The notes under the pieces were generated by a model, which saw nothing but the letters and a program-made list of their open reading frames with translations, searched no databases and was not told where the DNA came from. Positions 53,699 to 62,660 of a stretch of DNA of 64,000 nucleotides are shown here, piece after piece. Positions within the stretch are counted from its first letter, which is position 1; each line of letters starts with the position of its first letter. The DNA comes from Thiohalophilus sp046483665 (GTDB lineage Bacteria; Pseudomonadota; Gammaproteobacteria; UBA6429; Thiohalophilaceae): assembly GCF_046483665.1 (NCBI RefSeq), contig NZ_JAWOCR010000021.1, forward strand, positions 62,001 to 126,000. Direction: 5' to 3'. The position numbers and the translations under genes are program-made.

Positions 53699-54880
53699 AT
53701 GACGGACTTTGATAAGGAATGGGCAGTAGAGACGCTGGCGGTGCGCGCCGGGCAGGTACGCACCGCCGAAAACGAGCATTCTGAACCGATTTTTGCTACC
53801 TCCAGTTATGTGTTCGACACTGCTGCCGAGGCTGCGGCGCGATTCAAGGGAGAGTTGCCAGGTAATATCTATTCACGGTTTACCAATCCGACGGTTCGTA
53901 CGTTTGAACAACGTCTGGCTGCGATGGAAGGAGGTGAGTCCTGTGTGGCGACCGCTTCGGGAATGTCGGCGATCCTCAGTACCTGTCTGGCGCTGTTGCA
54001 ACAGGGGGATCATATCGTCTCTTCCCGTTCGATTTTCGGTACCTCGGTAGTCCTGTTCGACAAGTATCTGGGTAAAACAGGTATTGCAACCAGTTATGTC
54101 CCGTTAACGGATCTGTCGGCATGGGAAAACGCGATTCGCCCGGAAACGAAAATGCTGTTTCTTGAGACTCCCTCCAACCCGTTGAGTGAAGTGGCAAACA
54201 TTCAGGCGCTGGCGAGTCTGGCCAGGGCACATGATTGTCTGCTGGTGGTGGATAACTGTTTTTGTACACCGGTGCTGCAACAACCGCTGAAACTCGGTGC
54301 CAATATTGTGATTCATTCGGCGACCAAATACATTGATGGACAGGGGCGTTGCATCGGCGGCGCGGTCGTCGGAGACAGCAAGCTGGTGGGTGAGGAGGTA
54401 TATGGTTTTTTGCGCACTGCCGGCCCGACGCTCAGCCCGTTCAACGCCTGGGTTTTTCTCAAGGGACTGGAGACCCTCAACGTGCGCATGAAAGCGCACA
54501 GTGACAATGCCAGCCAGCTGGCCGAGTATTTGCAACAGCATCCCAACGTGAGCCAGGTGTTTTATGCCGGGTTATCGGAGCACCCGCAGCATGAACTGGC
54601 CGCTCGCCAGCAGAGCGGTTATGGCGGTGTACTGGCCTTTGAAGTGAAAGGAGGGCAGAAAGCAGCCTGGAATCTAATCGACAATACCCGCCTGTTGTCG
54701 ATTACCGCCAACCTGGGAGACGCCAAAACCACCATCACCCATCCGGCCAGCACCACGCACGGACGGCTCAGCGACGAACAACGCGCCGAGTCGGGTATTA
54801 CACCCGGACTGGTGCGGGTTGCTGTCGGCCTGGAAAACGTCGGAGACATCATTACCGACCTTGAACGGGGTCTGAAGTAA
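53699..54880 (+). CDS. metZ: O-succinylhomoserine sulfhydrylase MetZ
   Basis: MetZ (393 aa) makes homocysteine from O-succinylhomoserine and sulfide, bypassing cystathionine. It is a PLP enzyme of the Cys/Met metabolism family: NIYSRFTNPTVRTFEQRLA, the PLP lysine in HSATKYIDGQGRCIGG and NLGDAKTTITHPASTTHG. ATG 53699 has AGGA six bases upstream; the ATG at 53696 is closer to that site. The leader carries a SAM-II-type riboswitch and terminator. Confidence 0.95.
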   Translation: MTDFDKEWAVETLAVRAGQVRTAENEHSEPIFATSSYVFDTAAEAAARFKGELPGNIYSRFTNPTVRTFEQRLAAMEGGESCVATASGMSAILSTCLALLQQGDHIVSSRSIFGTSVVLFDKYLGKTGIATSYVPLTDLSAWENAIRPETKMLFLETPSNPLSEVANIQALASLARAHDCLLVVDNCFCTPVLQQPLKLGANIVIHSATKYIDGQGRCIGGAVVGDSKLVGEEVYGFLRTAGPTLSPFNAWVFLKGLETLNVRMKAHSDNASQLAEYLQQHPNVSQVFYAGLSEHPQHELAARQQSGYGGVLAFEVKGGQKAAWNLIDNTRLLSITANLGDAKTTITHPASTTHGRLSDEQRAESGITPGLVRVAVGLENVGDIITDLERGLK

Positions 54881-54885
54881 TTTTG

Positions 54886-54950
54886 AATTTTAAATGTTGA
54901 ATTCTGAATTCAATGTGGATTCCACAATTTAAAATTCAACATTAAAAATT
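54886..54950. repeat. A+T-rich inverted repeat after metZ
   Basis: AATTTTAAATGTTGAATT (54886-54903) is nearly the reverse complement of AATTCAACATTAAAAATT (54933-54950), with GAATTC/TGTGGA inner repeats. It would form a long hairpin beginning 6 bp after the metZ stop. A CTTTGCGCCTCTACGTTAAAG segment (54963-54983) of the CTCTGCG family follows. Confidence 0.8.
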
Positions 54951-55000
54951 ATATCTTTTCGTCTTTGCGCCTCTACGTTAAAGATTACGTTTCACGATTC

Positions 55001-55018
55001 TGTAGGAATTGTCCTACA
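55001..55018. promoter_or_regulatory. 18-bp palindrome resembling a LuxR/NarL-type regulator site
   Basis: TGTAGGA, four bases, TCCTACA: a 7-bp perfect inverted repeat in the format TGTAnn-N6-nnTACA known for GacA-type response regulators (TGTAAG-N6-CTTACA). It lies 149 bp before the small gene at 55167. Confidence 0.4.
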
Positions 55019-55166
55019 TGATTCTCAGAAAAGGCTGACAATCCTCGCTTTGTCTGTGCTGTTAGAGTTCAGGGTGGCCATTGGAATAATGCTGATGGCG
55101 GTAGAGCGTGAGAGGGATGCAGTATGAAACCTTATACTTTATATTTTAATGGGTTTTTGTTTTTTG

Positions 55167-55331
55167 ATGAACGATGAGGATCATTCCGGGGTTTCTCAAC
55201 AGAGTGCTGATGCCGATCAGAAAGAGGATTTCGACGCCAATTATCCCCGCGATCCTAACAAGCGAGGCTTACTCGTCTCGCTGGGTATCTCGGTGGTGGT
55301 GATCGGTCTTTTGATTCTCGCTCTTGTGTGA
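55167..55331 (+). CDS. Small single-span membrane protein
   Basis: A 54 aa product: a strongly acidic hydrophilic N-terminus (MNDEDHSGVSQQSADAD) and one C-terminal membrane helix (LLVSLGISVVVIGLLILALV) at the very end. No ribosome site is obvious; an in-frame ATG at 55149 could also start it. Its 3' end overlaps the convergent Nudix gene by 63 bp. A palindromic site and a terminator-less 286 bp spacer lie upstream. Function unknown. Confidence 0.45.
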   Translation: MNDEDHSGVSQQSADADQKEDFDANYPRDPNKRGLLVSLGISVVVIGLLILALV

Positions 55332-55745
55332 AGCCCGCCCGGCTTCCAGCCGGGCCAGAAGTTGTCGGGTTATGGCGTTAACCTCGAGTCGGGCCAGGGT
55401 ATCCGGTTCGATCCAGGCGGCGTCGAGTACGTCGTCGTCGGCCTGCGGCTCCCCGTCGAGATAGTCGGCCAGTAAATCCACGATGACATAGTGATAACGC
55501 AGTTCACCTTCGTTATCCCGTTCAATGACATCGAAGCTGAAAATCGGTTCACCGGCACGGATATGAATGCCGGTTTCCTCCCGGATTTCCCGCTCCGCCG
55601 CCTGTTGCAGGCTTTCACCGGCGCGGACTTTACCCCCCGGAATTGTCCACTGACCGGCATTGGGCTCGGTACCCCGTTGAATCAGTAATATAGCCTTGCC
55701 CCGGCGAACAACGGCGCCAACCGCCACCTGGGGAAAAGAAGGCAT
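55269..55745 (-). CDS. Nudix hydrolase
   Basis: A 158 aa Nudix protein. The Nudix box GGKVRAGESLQQAAEREIRE followed by ETGI is complete, with Glu residues for metal binding. AVGAVVRRGKAILLIQRGTE and WTIPGG match the ADP-ribose/NADH-type Nudix proteins of the MutT/NudF style. ATG 55745 has GGAGAG upstream; the longer open frame adds six residues. Substrate cannot be told from sequence. Confidence 0.9.
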   Translation of the reverse strand: MPSFPQVAVGAVVRRGKAILLIQRGTEPNAGQWTIPGGKVRAGESLQQAAEREIREETGIHIRAGEPIFSFDVIERDNEGELRYHYVIVDLLADYLDGEPQADDDVLDAAWIEPDTLARLEVNAITRQLLARLEAGRASHKSENQKTDHHHRDTQRDE

Positions 55746-55809
55746 AAAAACTCTCCACAACATCTACTGAGAAATAGCTTATCAGATCAGGCTGACAGCC
55801 TGTGAGGGG

Positions 55810-56010
55810 TTATTCGGTCTGCCATTCCTGTTCCAGCAACAGCCTGGCAGGTCGGCGATGATTTCTTCGCAGCCACATTACCAGCACACCGGTAACACTC
55901 ATCAGCAGACCGCAGACAAAGGACATTAGGCTATCCAGCAGCAGCATTGCGGCAATACCGCAACACACATAAAAATAGGGCAATATTTCGTAAATCGGTT
56001 TGGGAAGCAT
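55810..56010 (-). CDS. Small membrane protein, 66 aa
   Basis: Starts MLPKPIYEILPYFYVCCGIA and has two hydrophobic segments (VCCGIAAMLLLDSLMSFVC and CGLLMSVTGVLVMWL) followed by a basic, RRNHRRP-containing tail. GAGGA is placed well before the ATG at 56010. Lies between the Nudix and glycerate kinase genes. The compact, ordered sequence and ribosome site support a real gene; no function is known to me. Confidence 0.6.
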   Translation of the reverse strand: MLPKPIYEILPYFYVCCGIAAMLLLDSLMSFVCGLLMSVTGVLVMWLRRNHRRPARLLLEQEWQTE

Positions 56011-56165
56011 GGGAAAGTCCTCGCTGGTTTCGTTCCATGAAAAAAACGATGTCGCTTAACCGGCGACAAGGTGGGCAACAATTTCAGCCTAGCACCCTTT
56101 TGCCTTATTGCCAGGATTACCTTCATTTATTGACCCCCGCAATAAAACGGGTATGGTGTCAGCCC

Positions 56166-57410
56166 ATGCCACATTCCGATATCGAACCCCGGTCACTGTT
56201 ATTGTCGCTCTATCAGGCGGGTCTCAAGGCAGTCGCCGGCGAGACGGTAACCCGCGGTTATCTGCGTCAGCGGGATTGGCAGGCCGATATGCCGATGGCT
56301 GTGCTGGCCTGTGGCAAGGCAGCTGTAGCCATGGCGCGGGGGGCGGAGTCGGTTCTCGGGCAACGGATCGAGCAGGGGTTGCTGATCACCAAACACGGTT
56401 ATCGGGAGACCGGTCTGTCCTCTCGCTGGCAATACCTCGAAGCCGGTCATCCGCTGCCTGATGATTGCAGTCTGCAGGCGGGTCAACAATTGCTCGATTT
56501 TGTGGCGCAACTGCCGCCCGCCATGCCCTTGCTGAGCCTGATCTCGGGGGGGACCTCGGCGCTGCTGGAGGTCTTGCCGCCCGGGGTGAGTCTGGCGGAC
56601 CTGCAGCGGGTCAATGCCTGGCTGCTGGGCAGTGGTCTCGACATTGCCGGCATGAACCGGGTGCGCAAGGTCCTGTCCTGTCTGAAGGGGGGCAGGTTAT
56701 TGAATTATCTGGGCGAGCGGCCGGTATTGAACCTGATGATTTCCGATGTTCGTGGCGACGATCCGGCCGTGATCGGTTCGGGGTTGCTGACGCCGGACCA
56801 GGACCCTCTCCCATCGAATCTCCCCGACTGGTTAACTACCCTGCTGGCCCACAGCGCCGATTGCCCCCCCGGCCGGGCGGCGTTGCCGGTTGTGGAACCG
56901 CAGATTGTCGCCAGTAACCAGGATGCCTGTGAGGCCGTCACCGAGGCCGCCCGGACCCGGGATCTGCCGGTGACAATCCTGCCACCCCACTATGGTCCGG
57001 TCGCCGAGGTGGCCTCAGAGCTGGCCGGGTTCCTGCGCTCGGCAGGAGCGGGGGTCTATATCCGGGGCGGTGAACCCACTCTGGAATTACCGCCGCAACC
57101 GGGGCGGGGCGGGCGCAACCAGCATCTGGCGCTGAGTCTGGCGGCGTCGCTGGCCGGAGAGCCGGGTATCAGCGTGCTGTGCGGTGCCACCGACGGTAGT
57201 GACGGGCCCGGTAACGATGCCGGGGCGATTATCGACGGCACCACCGTGCGACAGGCCTCCGATTATCCCGGCGGTGCCACCGGCGCGCTGGATCGGGCCG
57301 ACAGCGGCACCTTTCTGGCCGAGGCCGGGGCCCTGATCTCCACTGGACCCACCGGGACCAATGTCATGGATCTGGTTATCGCTATCAAAACAGGGCCGAG
57401 GGACGAGTGA
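56166..57410 (+). CDS. Glycerate 2-kinase (MOFRL family)
   Basis: A 414 aa glycerate kinase of the GckA/TtuD type. The N-terminal domain (VLACGKAAVAMARGAES, SLISGGTSALLEVLPPGVS, DVRGDDPAVIGSGLL) and the C-terminal MOFRL domain (YIRGGEPTLELP, GRGGRNQHLALSLA, CGATDGSDGPGNDAGAI) are both present. It phosphorylates D-glycerate at position 2. ATG 56166 (MPHSDIEP) was chosen; the open frame runs further upstream. Its last codons (GPRDE, stop TGA) lie inside a GACGAG-family repeat, so the natural C-terminus may be altered. Confidence 0.92.
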   Translation: MPHSDIEPRSLLLSLYQAGLKAVAGETVTRGYLRQRDWQADMPMAVLACGKAAVAMARGAESVLGQRIEQGLLITKHGYRETGLSSRWQYLEAGHPLPDDCSLQAGQQLLDFVAQLPPAMPLLSLISGGTSALLEVLPPGVSLADLQRVNAWLLGSGLDIAGMNRVRKVLSCLKGGRLLNYLGERPVLNLMISDVRGDDPAVIGSGLLTPDQDPLPSNLPDWLTTLLAHSADCPPGRAALPVVEPQIVASNQDACEAVTEAARTRDLPVTILPPHYGPVAEVASELAGFLRSAGAGVYIRGGEPTLELPPQPGRGGRNQHLALSLAASLAGEPGISVLCGATDGSDGPGNDAGAIIDGTTVRQASDYPGGATGALDRADSGTFLAEAGALISTGPTGTNVMDLVIAIKTGPRDE

Positions 57411-57550
57411 CGAGGGACGAGGCGAGTTTACTCGGGTCGGTTTTGACTTGTTTTCCTTCTGTGTTCTTTCCCGATCGAGGCAGGCTGTTACAATATCGCT
57501 ATGAACCAGCCGGATACGCCTCGTAACTCGTCCCTCGTCCCTCGGCCCTC
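57393..57550. repeat. GACGAG-family inverted repeat spanning two gene ends
   Basis: GGGCCGAGGGACGAGTGACG and following GAGGGACGAGGCGA (57393-57425) are mirrored by GCCTCGTAACTCGTCCCTCG and TCCCTCGGCCCTC (57518-57550). The left arm contains the stop of the glycerate kinase gene; the right arm encodes residues 7-17 of the next protein. Confidence 0.85.
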
Positions 57551-58340
57551 TGTTTTTGACGAGGCCGAAACCTGTCTGCGGGCCTGTGATCCCGATACCA
57601 AACTGCAGCAGACGCGGGTGGTGTCGGTGGCCTGGCAGGCGGGGGAATTGGCGTGCGAGTCGAGTGGGGAAGCGGTGTGCCTGTCCGAGCCGGGGCGTCC
57701 CGGGCGGCCGGAGCTGGTGGCCCCACGGGATCTGCCGACCCGCAGTACAGCCAGTGAGGCGGGTCGGGCGGCGCTGATCCACTCGATTTGTCATATCGAA
57801 TTCAATGCCATTAACCTGGCCTGGGACGCGGTGTATCGTTTCCGTGATTTGCCACGGGACTATTACACGGACTGGATCAAGGTGGCGCGCGAGGAGGCGT
57901 ATCATTTCAGCCTGCTGCGCGATCATCTGCGTCACCTGGGCTATGACTATGGCGATTTTCCGGCGCACAACGGCTTGTGGGAGATGTGTCTGCAAACGGC
58001 GCATGATCCGCTGGTCCGCATGGCGCTGGTGCCGCGCGTGCTGGAAGCACGGGGACTGGATGTGACACCGGGAATCATGCGCAAGCTGGAACAAAGCGGC
58101 GATGATAACGCCGTGGATCTGTTACGGATTATCCAACGCGACGAAGTCGGGCATGTCGCCATCGGCTCGCGCTGGTTTTCTTATTTGTGTGAACAACGTG
58201 GACTGGCGCCGGAAGCGACATTCCGCAAATTATTTGATCAATACATGCCGGCGGGCGGCCGGGGGCCGCTGGACAGGGCCTCGCGCCTGCAAGCCGGTTT
58301 TTCTGAAGCCGAACTGGATTATATCGAAGGGGTAGGATGA
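57501..58340 (+). CDS. DUF455 ferritin-like protein
   Basis: A 279 aa protein of the DUF455 family, related to MiaE-like ferritin folds. Helices carry metal-ligand-like residues: HSICHIEFNAINLAWDAVYR, VAREEAYHFSLLRDHLRHLG and RDEVGHVAIGSRWF (His/Glu pairs). The N-terminal PRNSSLVPRPS stretch is translated repeat DNA, not family sequence. The stop overlaps the following lipoprotein gene. Enzymatic role unknown. Confidence 0.85.
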   Translation: MNQPDTPRNSSLVPRPSVFDEAETCLRACDPDTKLQQTRVVSVAWQAGELACESSGEAVCLSEPGRPGRPELVAPRDLPTRSTASEAGRAALIHSICHIEFNAINLAWDAVYRFRDLPRDYYTDWIKVAREEAYHFSLLRDHLRHLGYDYGDFPAHNGLWEMCLQTAHDPLVRMALVPRVLEARGLDVTPGIMRKLEQSGDDNAVDLLRIIQRDEVGHVAIGSRWFSYLCEQRGLAPEATFRKLFDQYMPAGGRGPLDRASRLQAGFSEAELDYIEGVG

Positions 58341-59095
58341 TGTTGCAGTACAAAGCCGTAATGATGAGCCTGTTAGCGTTGACGATGCTGGGGGGGTGTG
58401 ACACTTCAGAACCAGACCCGGGTAAGCAGAAGACGTCGGTCAAGATTGACTTCATGGAACACGAGCAATATGTCAAACCCTATCCAACCCGATTGATTGT
58501 CACCAACAAGTTCATGCGCTTCGATGACGGTGAAGGCTCCACCAGTTTTATCCTGTTTAACCGGGATACCGATACCATCTACAGTGTCAATGACGAGGAT
58601 CGTACCGTAATGTCACTGAAGGATCAGGAGATTGATCTGGAACCACCCATGGCGCTGGAACTGGAAGAACGCAACCTGGGAACACTGGAAGAGGCCCCGA
58701 AAATACAGGGGATGACGCCTGTGCATTATCAGTTCTTCGCCAATGGCGAGGTCTGTTATGATGTGGTGGCCGTCAAGGGACTGATGCCCGATGTGGTCGA
58801 CGCCATGCAGGCTTTTAAAACCATTCTGGCCAATGACAGCAAGGTAACGTTCAACAATATGCCTGCCGATCTGCACAATGCCTGCGATATGTCCATGAGT
58901 ACCTTTGCCACCGGCCGGCATCTCAAGCACGGTTTTCCGATCCAGGAATGGAGTGTTGATGGAGACGGCCGGACGCTGGTTGACTATGATGAAAGCTACA
59001 AACCGGACCCGACGTTGTTCGAATTACCGGAGGATTACCGTCATTTTTCCGTTCAGGACATACGCGGAGGCAAGGTGAACGGCGGCGGGCATTGA
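58337..59095 (+). CDS. Hypothetical lipoprotein
   Basis: A 252 aa protein with a lipoprotein signal (MSLLALTMLGGC; lipobox LGGC near residue 21). The rest is soluble: a beta-rich segment (IDFMEHEQYVKPYPTRLIVT) and repeated acidic stretches; two later Cys residues (EVCYDVV and HNACDMS) could pair. Its ATG overlaps the DUF455 stop. No domain recognised; function unknown. Confidence 0.8.
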   Translation: MMLQYKAVMMSLLALTMLGGCDTSEPDPGKQKTSVKIDFMEHEQYVKPYPTRLIVTNKFMRFDDGEGSTSFILFNRDTDTIYSVNDEDRTVMSLKDQEIDLEPPMALELEERNLGTLEEAPKIQGMTPVHYQFFANGEVCYDVVAVKGLMPDVVDAMQAFKTILANDSKVTFNNMPADLHNACDMSMSTFATGRHLKHGFPIQEWSVDGDGRTLVDYDESYKPDPTLFELPEDYRHFSVQDIRGGKVNGGGH

Positions 59096-59223
59096 GGTTT
59101 CTCAAAAAGTCTGCGAATAAACGCAAATCAGTAATGGAATAATACGCAGAGTGGTATAAGCACAGCGCTACCACCCTGTACCGGAAATTGGCCGGATCAA
59201 GCGCAGCGGATCCGGTAATCTTC

Positions 59224-59943
59224 TTAAAGCGGCAGCCCTTCCAGAGCACAGCCGCTTGCATCACACACCAGCACGCTGCCCTGTTCATACCAGTCACCCA
59301 GCACAATCCGGCGTGCCGGCTGTCCGTCCACGATAAATTCGTGGATGGCCGGGCGGTGAGTGTGGCCGTGAATCATCTGCAATACGTTGTGCTCGCGCAG
59401 CAGCTGTTCCACGGCCCGGGCATTGACATCCATGATCGCTTCATCCTTGCTGCCGGTCTCGAGTTTGCTGGTCTCACGGTATTGTCTGGCCAATGCCAGG
59501 CGCTCTTCGGGAGATTTGGCCAGTAACGCTTCCTGCCACGCGGGATCGCGTACCATGCGGCGAAATTCCTGGTAGGGCTGATCGTCGGTGCAGAGTATAT
59601 CGCCGTGTAACAACAGCGTCGGGGTGCCGTAGAGATCGAGAGCGGTCGGCTCGGCCAGCAGTCTGGCGCCACTTTGACGGCAGAATTCCTCGCGCATGAG
59701 AAAATCCCGGTTACCGTACATGACATACAGCGGGACCTTTCGGGAGAGCGCGTGCATGGCATCGATGGCCGCCCGGTAGTCCGGCAGGATCATGTCATCG
59801 CCCAGCCAGACTTCGAACAGATCGCCGAGTATATAGAGGGCCTCGGCGTGGCTGGCCCGTTGTTGCAGAAAGTCGATGAACAGCCCGGTGATATCGGGCC
59901 GCTCATCGCTAAGGTGAAGATCGGAGATAAAGAGGGTAGTCAT
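59224..59943 (-). CDS. lpxH: UDP-2,3-diacylglucosamine hydrolase LpxH
   Basis: LpxH (239 aa) cleaves UDP-2,3-diacylglucosamine to lipid X in lipid A synthesis at the inner membrane. It is a metallophosphoesterase: FISDLHLSDERPD, LGDLFEVWLGDD, YGNRDFLM and HGHTHRPAIHEF carry the metal ligands. ATG 59943 is the family start; the upstream extension is not similar. Follows ppiB by 8 bp as in other gammaproteobacteria. Confidence 0.96.
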   Translation of the reverse strand: MTTLFISDLHLSDERPDITGLFIDFLQQRASHAEALYILGDLFEVWLGDDMILPDYRAAIDAMHALSRKVPLYVMYGNRDFLMREEFCRQSGARLLAEPTALDLYGTPTLLLHGDILCTDDQPYQEFRRMVRDPAWQEALLAKSPEERLALARQYRETSKLETGSKDEAIMDVNARAVEQLLREHNVLQMIHGHTHRPAIHEFIVDGQPARRIVLGDWYEQGSVLVCDASGCALEGLPL

Positions 59944-59951
59944 ACCCGGAA

Positions 59952-60443
59952 TTATTCGACTTCCACCCGTTCGATCACGATGTCTTCCTTGGGCACATCC
60001 TGATGAGGGCCGAAGGAGCCCGTGTCGACCTGGCGGATTGCATCCACAACATCCATGCCCTCGGCGACCTTGCCGAATACGCAATAGCCCCAGCCTTCAC
60101 CCGTTTCGGAACGAAAGTTCAGAAAATCGTTGTTGGAAACGTTAATGAAGAACTGGGAGGAGGCGGAATGGGGATCCGGGGTGCGGGCCATGGCAATAGC
60201 GCCGCGCTCGTTCTTCAATCCGTTATTGGCTTCGTTTTGAATCGGCGCGTCGGTTTTTTTCTCACGCATGCCCGGTTCCATGCCACCACCCTGGACCATG
60301 AAGTCTTCAATCACACGATGGAAAATCGTACCATCGTAAAAGCCGCTTTTGGCATAGTTAAGAAAGTTCTCCACTGTTTTCGGCGCTTTTTCGGCGTTGA
60401 GTTCCAGCACAATCGTGCCTTTGTTGGTATGCAGTTTGACCAT
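59952..60443 (-). CDS. ppiB: Cytoplasmic cyclophilin PpiB
   Basis: PpiB (163 aa) is a peptidyl-prolyl isomerase without a signal peptide: MVKLHTNKGTIVLELNAEKA, FYDGTIFHRVIEDFMVQGGG, the catalytic-site segment ASSQFFINV and GWGYCVFGKVAEGMDVV. It lies 12 bp after the periplasmic cyclophilin gene and is 8 bp before lpxH, all leftward. Confidence 0.96.
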   Translation of the reverse strand: MVKLHTNKGTIVLELNAEKAPKTVENFLNYAKSGFYDGTIFHRVIEDFMVQGGGMEPGMREKKTDAPIQNEANNGLKNERGAIAMARTPDPHSASSQFFINVSNNDFLNFRSETGEGWGYCVFGKVAEGMDVVDAIRQVDTGSFGPHQDVPKEDIVIERVEVE

Positions 60444-60455
60444 GAGGGTTCCTGG

Positions 60456-61055
60456 TTAGTTGGATGAAGCGGGCTGCTCGGGATTGAGCAGGGTGACATT
60501 CTGGATAATGACCGGGGTTTTGGGTACATCCCGGGCAAAGGGGCCGCCGGCTCCGGTAGTGACGGACTTGATTTTGTTCACGACATTCATGCCCTTGACC
60601 ACCTTGCCGAAGACGGCATAACCGTATTCGCGGGGAGTTTTGCCGCTATGGTTGAGAAACTCGTTGTCAGCAACATTGATAAAGAACTGGGCCGTGGCCG
60701 AATGGGGATCCATGGTGCGGGCCATGGCGATGGTGCCGGGTTTGTTTTGCAGTCCGTTGTCGGCCTCATTGACCACCGGCGCCCGGGTTTCCTTGCGCTC
60801 GTAACCGGGGGTAAAACCGCCCCCCTGGATCATAAAGTCATCGATCACGCGGTGAAACAGCGTGTTGTCGTAAAAGCCGTCCTCGACATAGCGCAGAAAA
60901 TTGTCAACTGTCCTGGGGGCTTTGTCCGGCGTCAGCTCCAGAACAATCGTGCCCATGCTCGTTTGCATTTCGACTCGCGGCGCGGATTCCTGGGCCAGGG
61001 CGGAAGCGGGGACGAGCAGGAGGATCAGTTTGAGCCAGAGCAGGAGATTTCGCAT
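60456..61055 (-). CDS. ppiA: Periplasmic cyclophilin (PpiA-type)
   Basis: A 199 aa cyclophilin with an N-terminal signal peptide (LLLWLKLILLLVPASALAQE). The isomerase domain parallels the neighbouring PpiB (FYDNTLFHRVIDDFMIQGGG, ATAQFFINVADNEFLN), so the two are probably an ancient tandem duplication with one copy exported. ATG 61055 was chosen since it gives the best signal peptide. Confidence 0.92.
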   Translation of the reverse strand: MRNLLLWLKLILLLVPASALAQESAPRVEMQTSMGTIVLELTPDKAPRTVDNFLRYVEDGFYDNTLFHRVIDDFMIQGGGFTPGYERKETRAPVVNEADNGLQNKPGTIAMARTMDPHSATAQFFINVADNEFLNHSGKTPREYGYAVFGKVVKGMNVVNKIKSVTTGAGGPFARDVPKTPVIIQNVTLLNPEQPASSN

Positions 61056-61220
61056 AACAGCAATTCCATAAGGTTGAGGCATAGAGTGGGCATAATAATG
61101 GGTTTGTGCGGCGGGTAAAAGTCTTGAATCGGCCGGCGGATTTTGTCTGGGCCAAGGAATTCCGGTACTCTACGCGCTGGTCGGTGCAAGGTGCGCCGGC
61201 ATTTGTGACGAGTGACTCGA

Positions 61221-62606
61221 ATGCTGCAAATCCATAATAATCTGACCCGGCGCAAGGAAACCTTCCAGCCCATCGATCCGGCCAATGTCAGGATGTATGT
61301 CTGCGGAATGACGGTCTATGATATGTGTCACATCGGCCATGCCCGGGTACTGGTGGTATTCGATGTGGTCTATCGCTATCTGTGCGAGGTGTTCGGGGCC
61401 GAACACGTCACTTATGTGCGCAACATTACCGATATCGACGATAAGATTATCCAGCGCGCCAGCGAAAATCATGAGCCCATTGATAGCCTGACCGACCGCT
61501 ACATCGAGGAGATGAACCGCGATGCCGGGGCCCTGGGCGTGCGGCAACCCAACCAGGAACCCCGTGCGACGCTGCATATGCAGCAGATCATCGAGATGAT
61601 CGCCACCCTGGTGGAGAAGGGCTATGCCTATGCGGCCGATAACGGCGATGTCTACTATGACGTCAGCCAGTTTGACGGCTACGGACGCCTGTCCGGCAAA
61701 CATATCGAGGATCTGCGTGCCGGCGAACGCATTGCGGTTGACGAGGCCAAGCAGGATCCCCTCGATTTTGTTCTGTGGAAGGCCGCCAAGGAAGGTGAGC
61801 CAGCCTGGGATTCACTCTGGGGCAAGGGCCGCCCCGGCTGGCATATCGAGTGTTCGGCCATGTCCACCCATTGTCTGGGCCACCATTTCGACATCCACGG
61901 TGGCGGGCTGGATCTGCAGTTTCCCCATCATGAAAATGAAATCGCCCAGTCCGAGGCCGCCACCGGCGAGACCTTTGTCAATGTCTGGATGCACAACGGC
62001 TTTGTGCGGGTGGACGAAGAAAAAATGTCCAAATCGCTGGGCAACTTTTTCACCATCCGCGACGTGCTGCAGCAGTATGCACCGGAAGTGCTGCGCTATT
62101 TTATTCTCTCCAGTCACTATCGCAGTCCGCTCAATTACTCGGATCAGCACCTGGACAATGCCAAAGGGGCATTGACCACACTGTATACCGCCTTGCGGGG
62201 GCATGAAGCGGTCGAAGCGGCTCCGCTCAGTGCGGATTATGTCGAACGTTTTCGCACCGCCATGGACGATGATTTCAATACCCCCGAAGCCCAGTCGGTG
62301 TTGTTTGAACTGGCCCACGAGATCAACCGGCAGGCGGATCCGGGGTTGGCGCAACAGGCGGCCGCCACGCTTAAATATCTCGGCGGCCTGCTCGGTTTGT
62401 TGCAACAGTCGCCACAGGCGTTTTTGCAGGGCGAGGGGGGCGGCGACGCGCCGGACAGCGACGTCATCGAGGCGCTGATTCGTCAGCGCACCGAGGCGCG
62501 TGCCAACAAGGACTTTGCAGAGAGTGACCGGATCCGCGATGAACTGCACGACCAGGGCGTGATACTCGAGGACGGCCCCGGGGGCACCACCTGGCGACGG
62601 GTGTAA
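61221..62606 (+). CDS. cysS: Cysteinyl-tRNA synthetase CysS
   Basis: CysS (461 aa) charges tRNA-Cys. The HIGH-like motif CGMTVYDMCHIGHAR and KMSKSLGNF (KMSKS) are clear; zinc ligands are in the early YVCGM Cys, the HIECSAMS Cys and HHENEIAQSEA His. ATG 61221 (MLQIHNNLTRRKE) was chosen over an in-frame GTG at 61212. Divergent from the cyclophilin genes. Confidence 0.96.
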   Translation: MLQIHNNLTRRKETFQPIDPANVRMYVCGMTVYDMCHIGHARVLVVFDVVYRYLCEVFGAEHVTYVRNITDIDDKIIQRASENHEPIDSLTDRYIEEMNRDAGALGVRQPNQEPRATLHMQQIIEMIATLVEKGYAYAADNGDVYYDVSQFDGYGRLSGKHIEDLRAGERIAVDEAKQDPLDFVLWKAAKEGEPAWDSLWGKGRPGWHIECSAMSTHCLGHHFDIHGGGLDLQFPHHENEIAQSEAATGETFVNVWMHNGFVRVDEEKMSKSLGNFFTIRDVLQQYAPEVLRYFILSSHYRSPLNYSDQHLDNAKGALTTLYTALRGHEAVEAAPLSADYVERFRTAMDDDFNTPEAQSVLFELAHEINRQADPGLAQQAAATLKYLGGLLGLLQQSPQAFLQGEGGGDAPDSDVIEALIRQRTEARANKDFAESDRIRDELHDQGVILEDGPGGTTWRRV

Positions 62607-62660
62607 GTTTCCATCGTCCCGTAGCGATCAACTGTCTGAATCCGTCGTAAGGAGGTCAAT

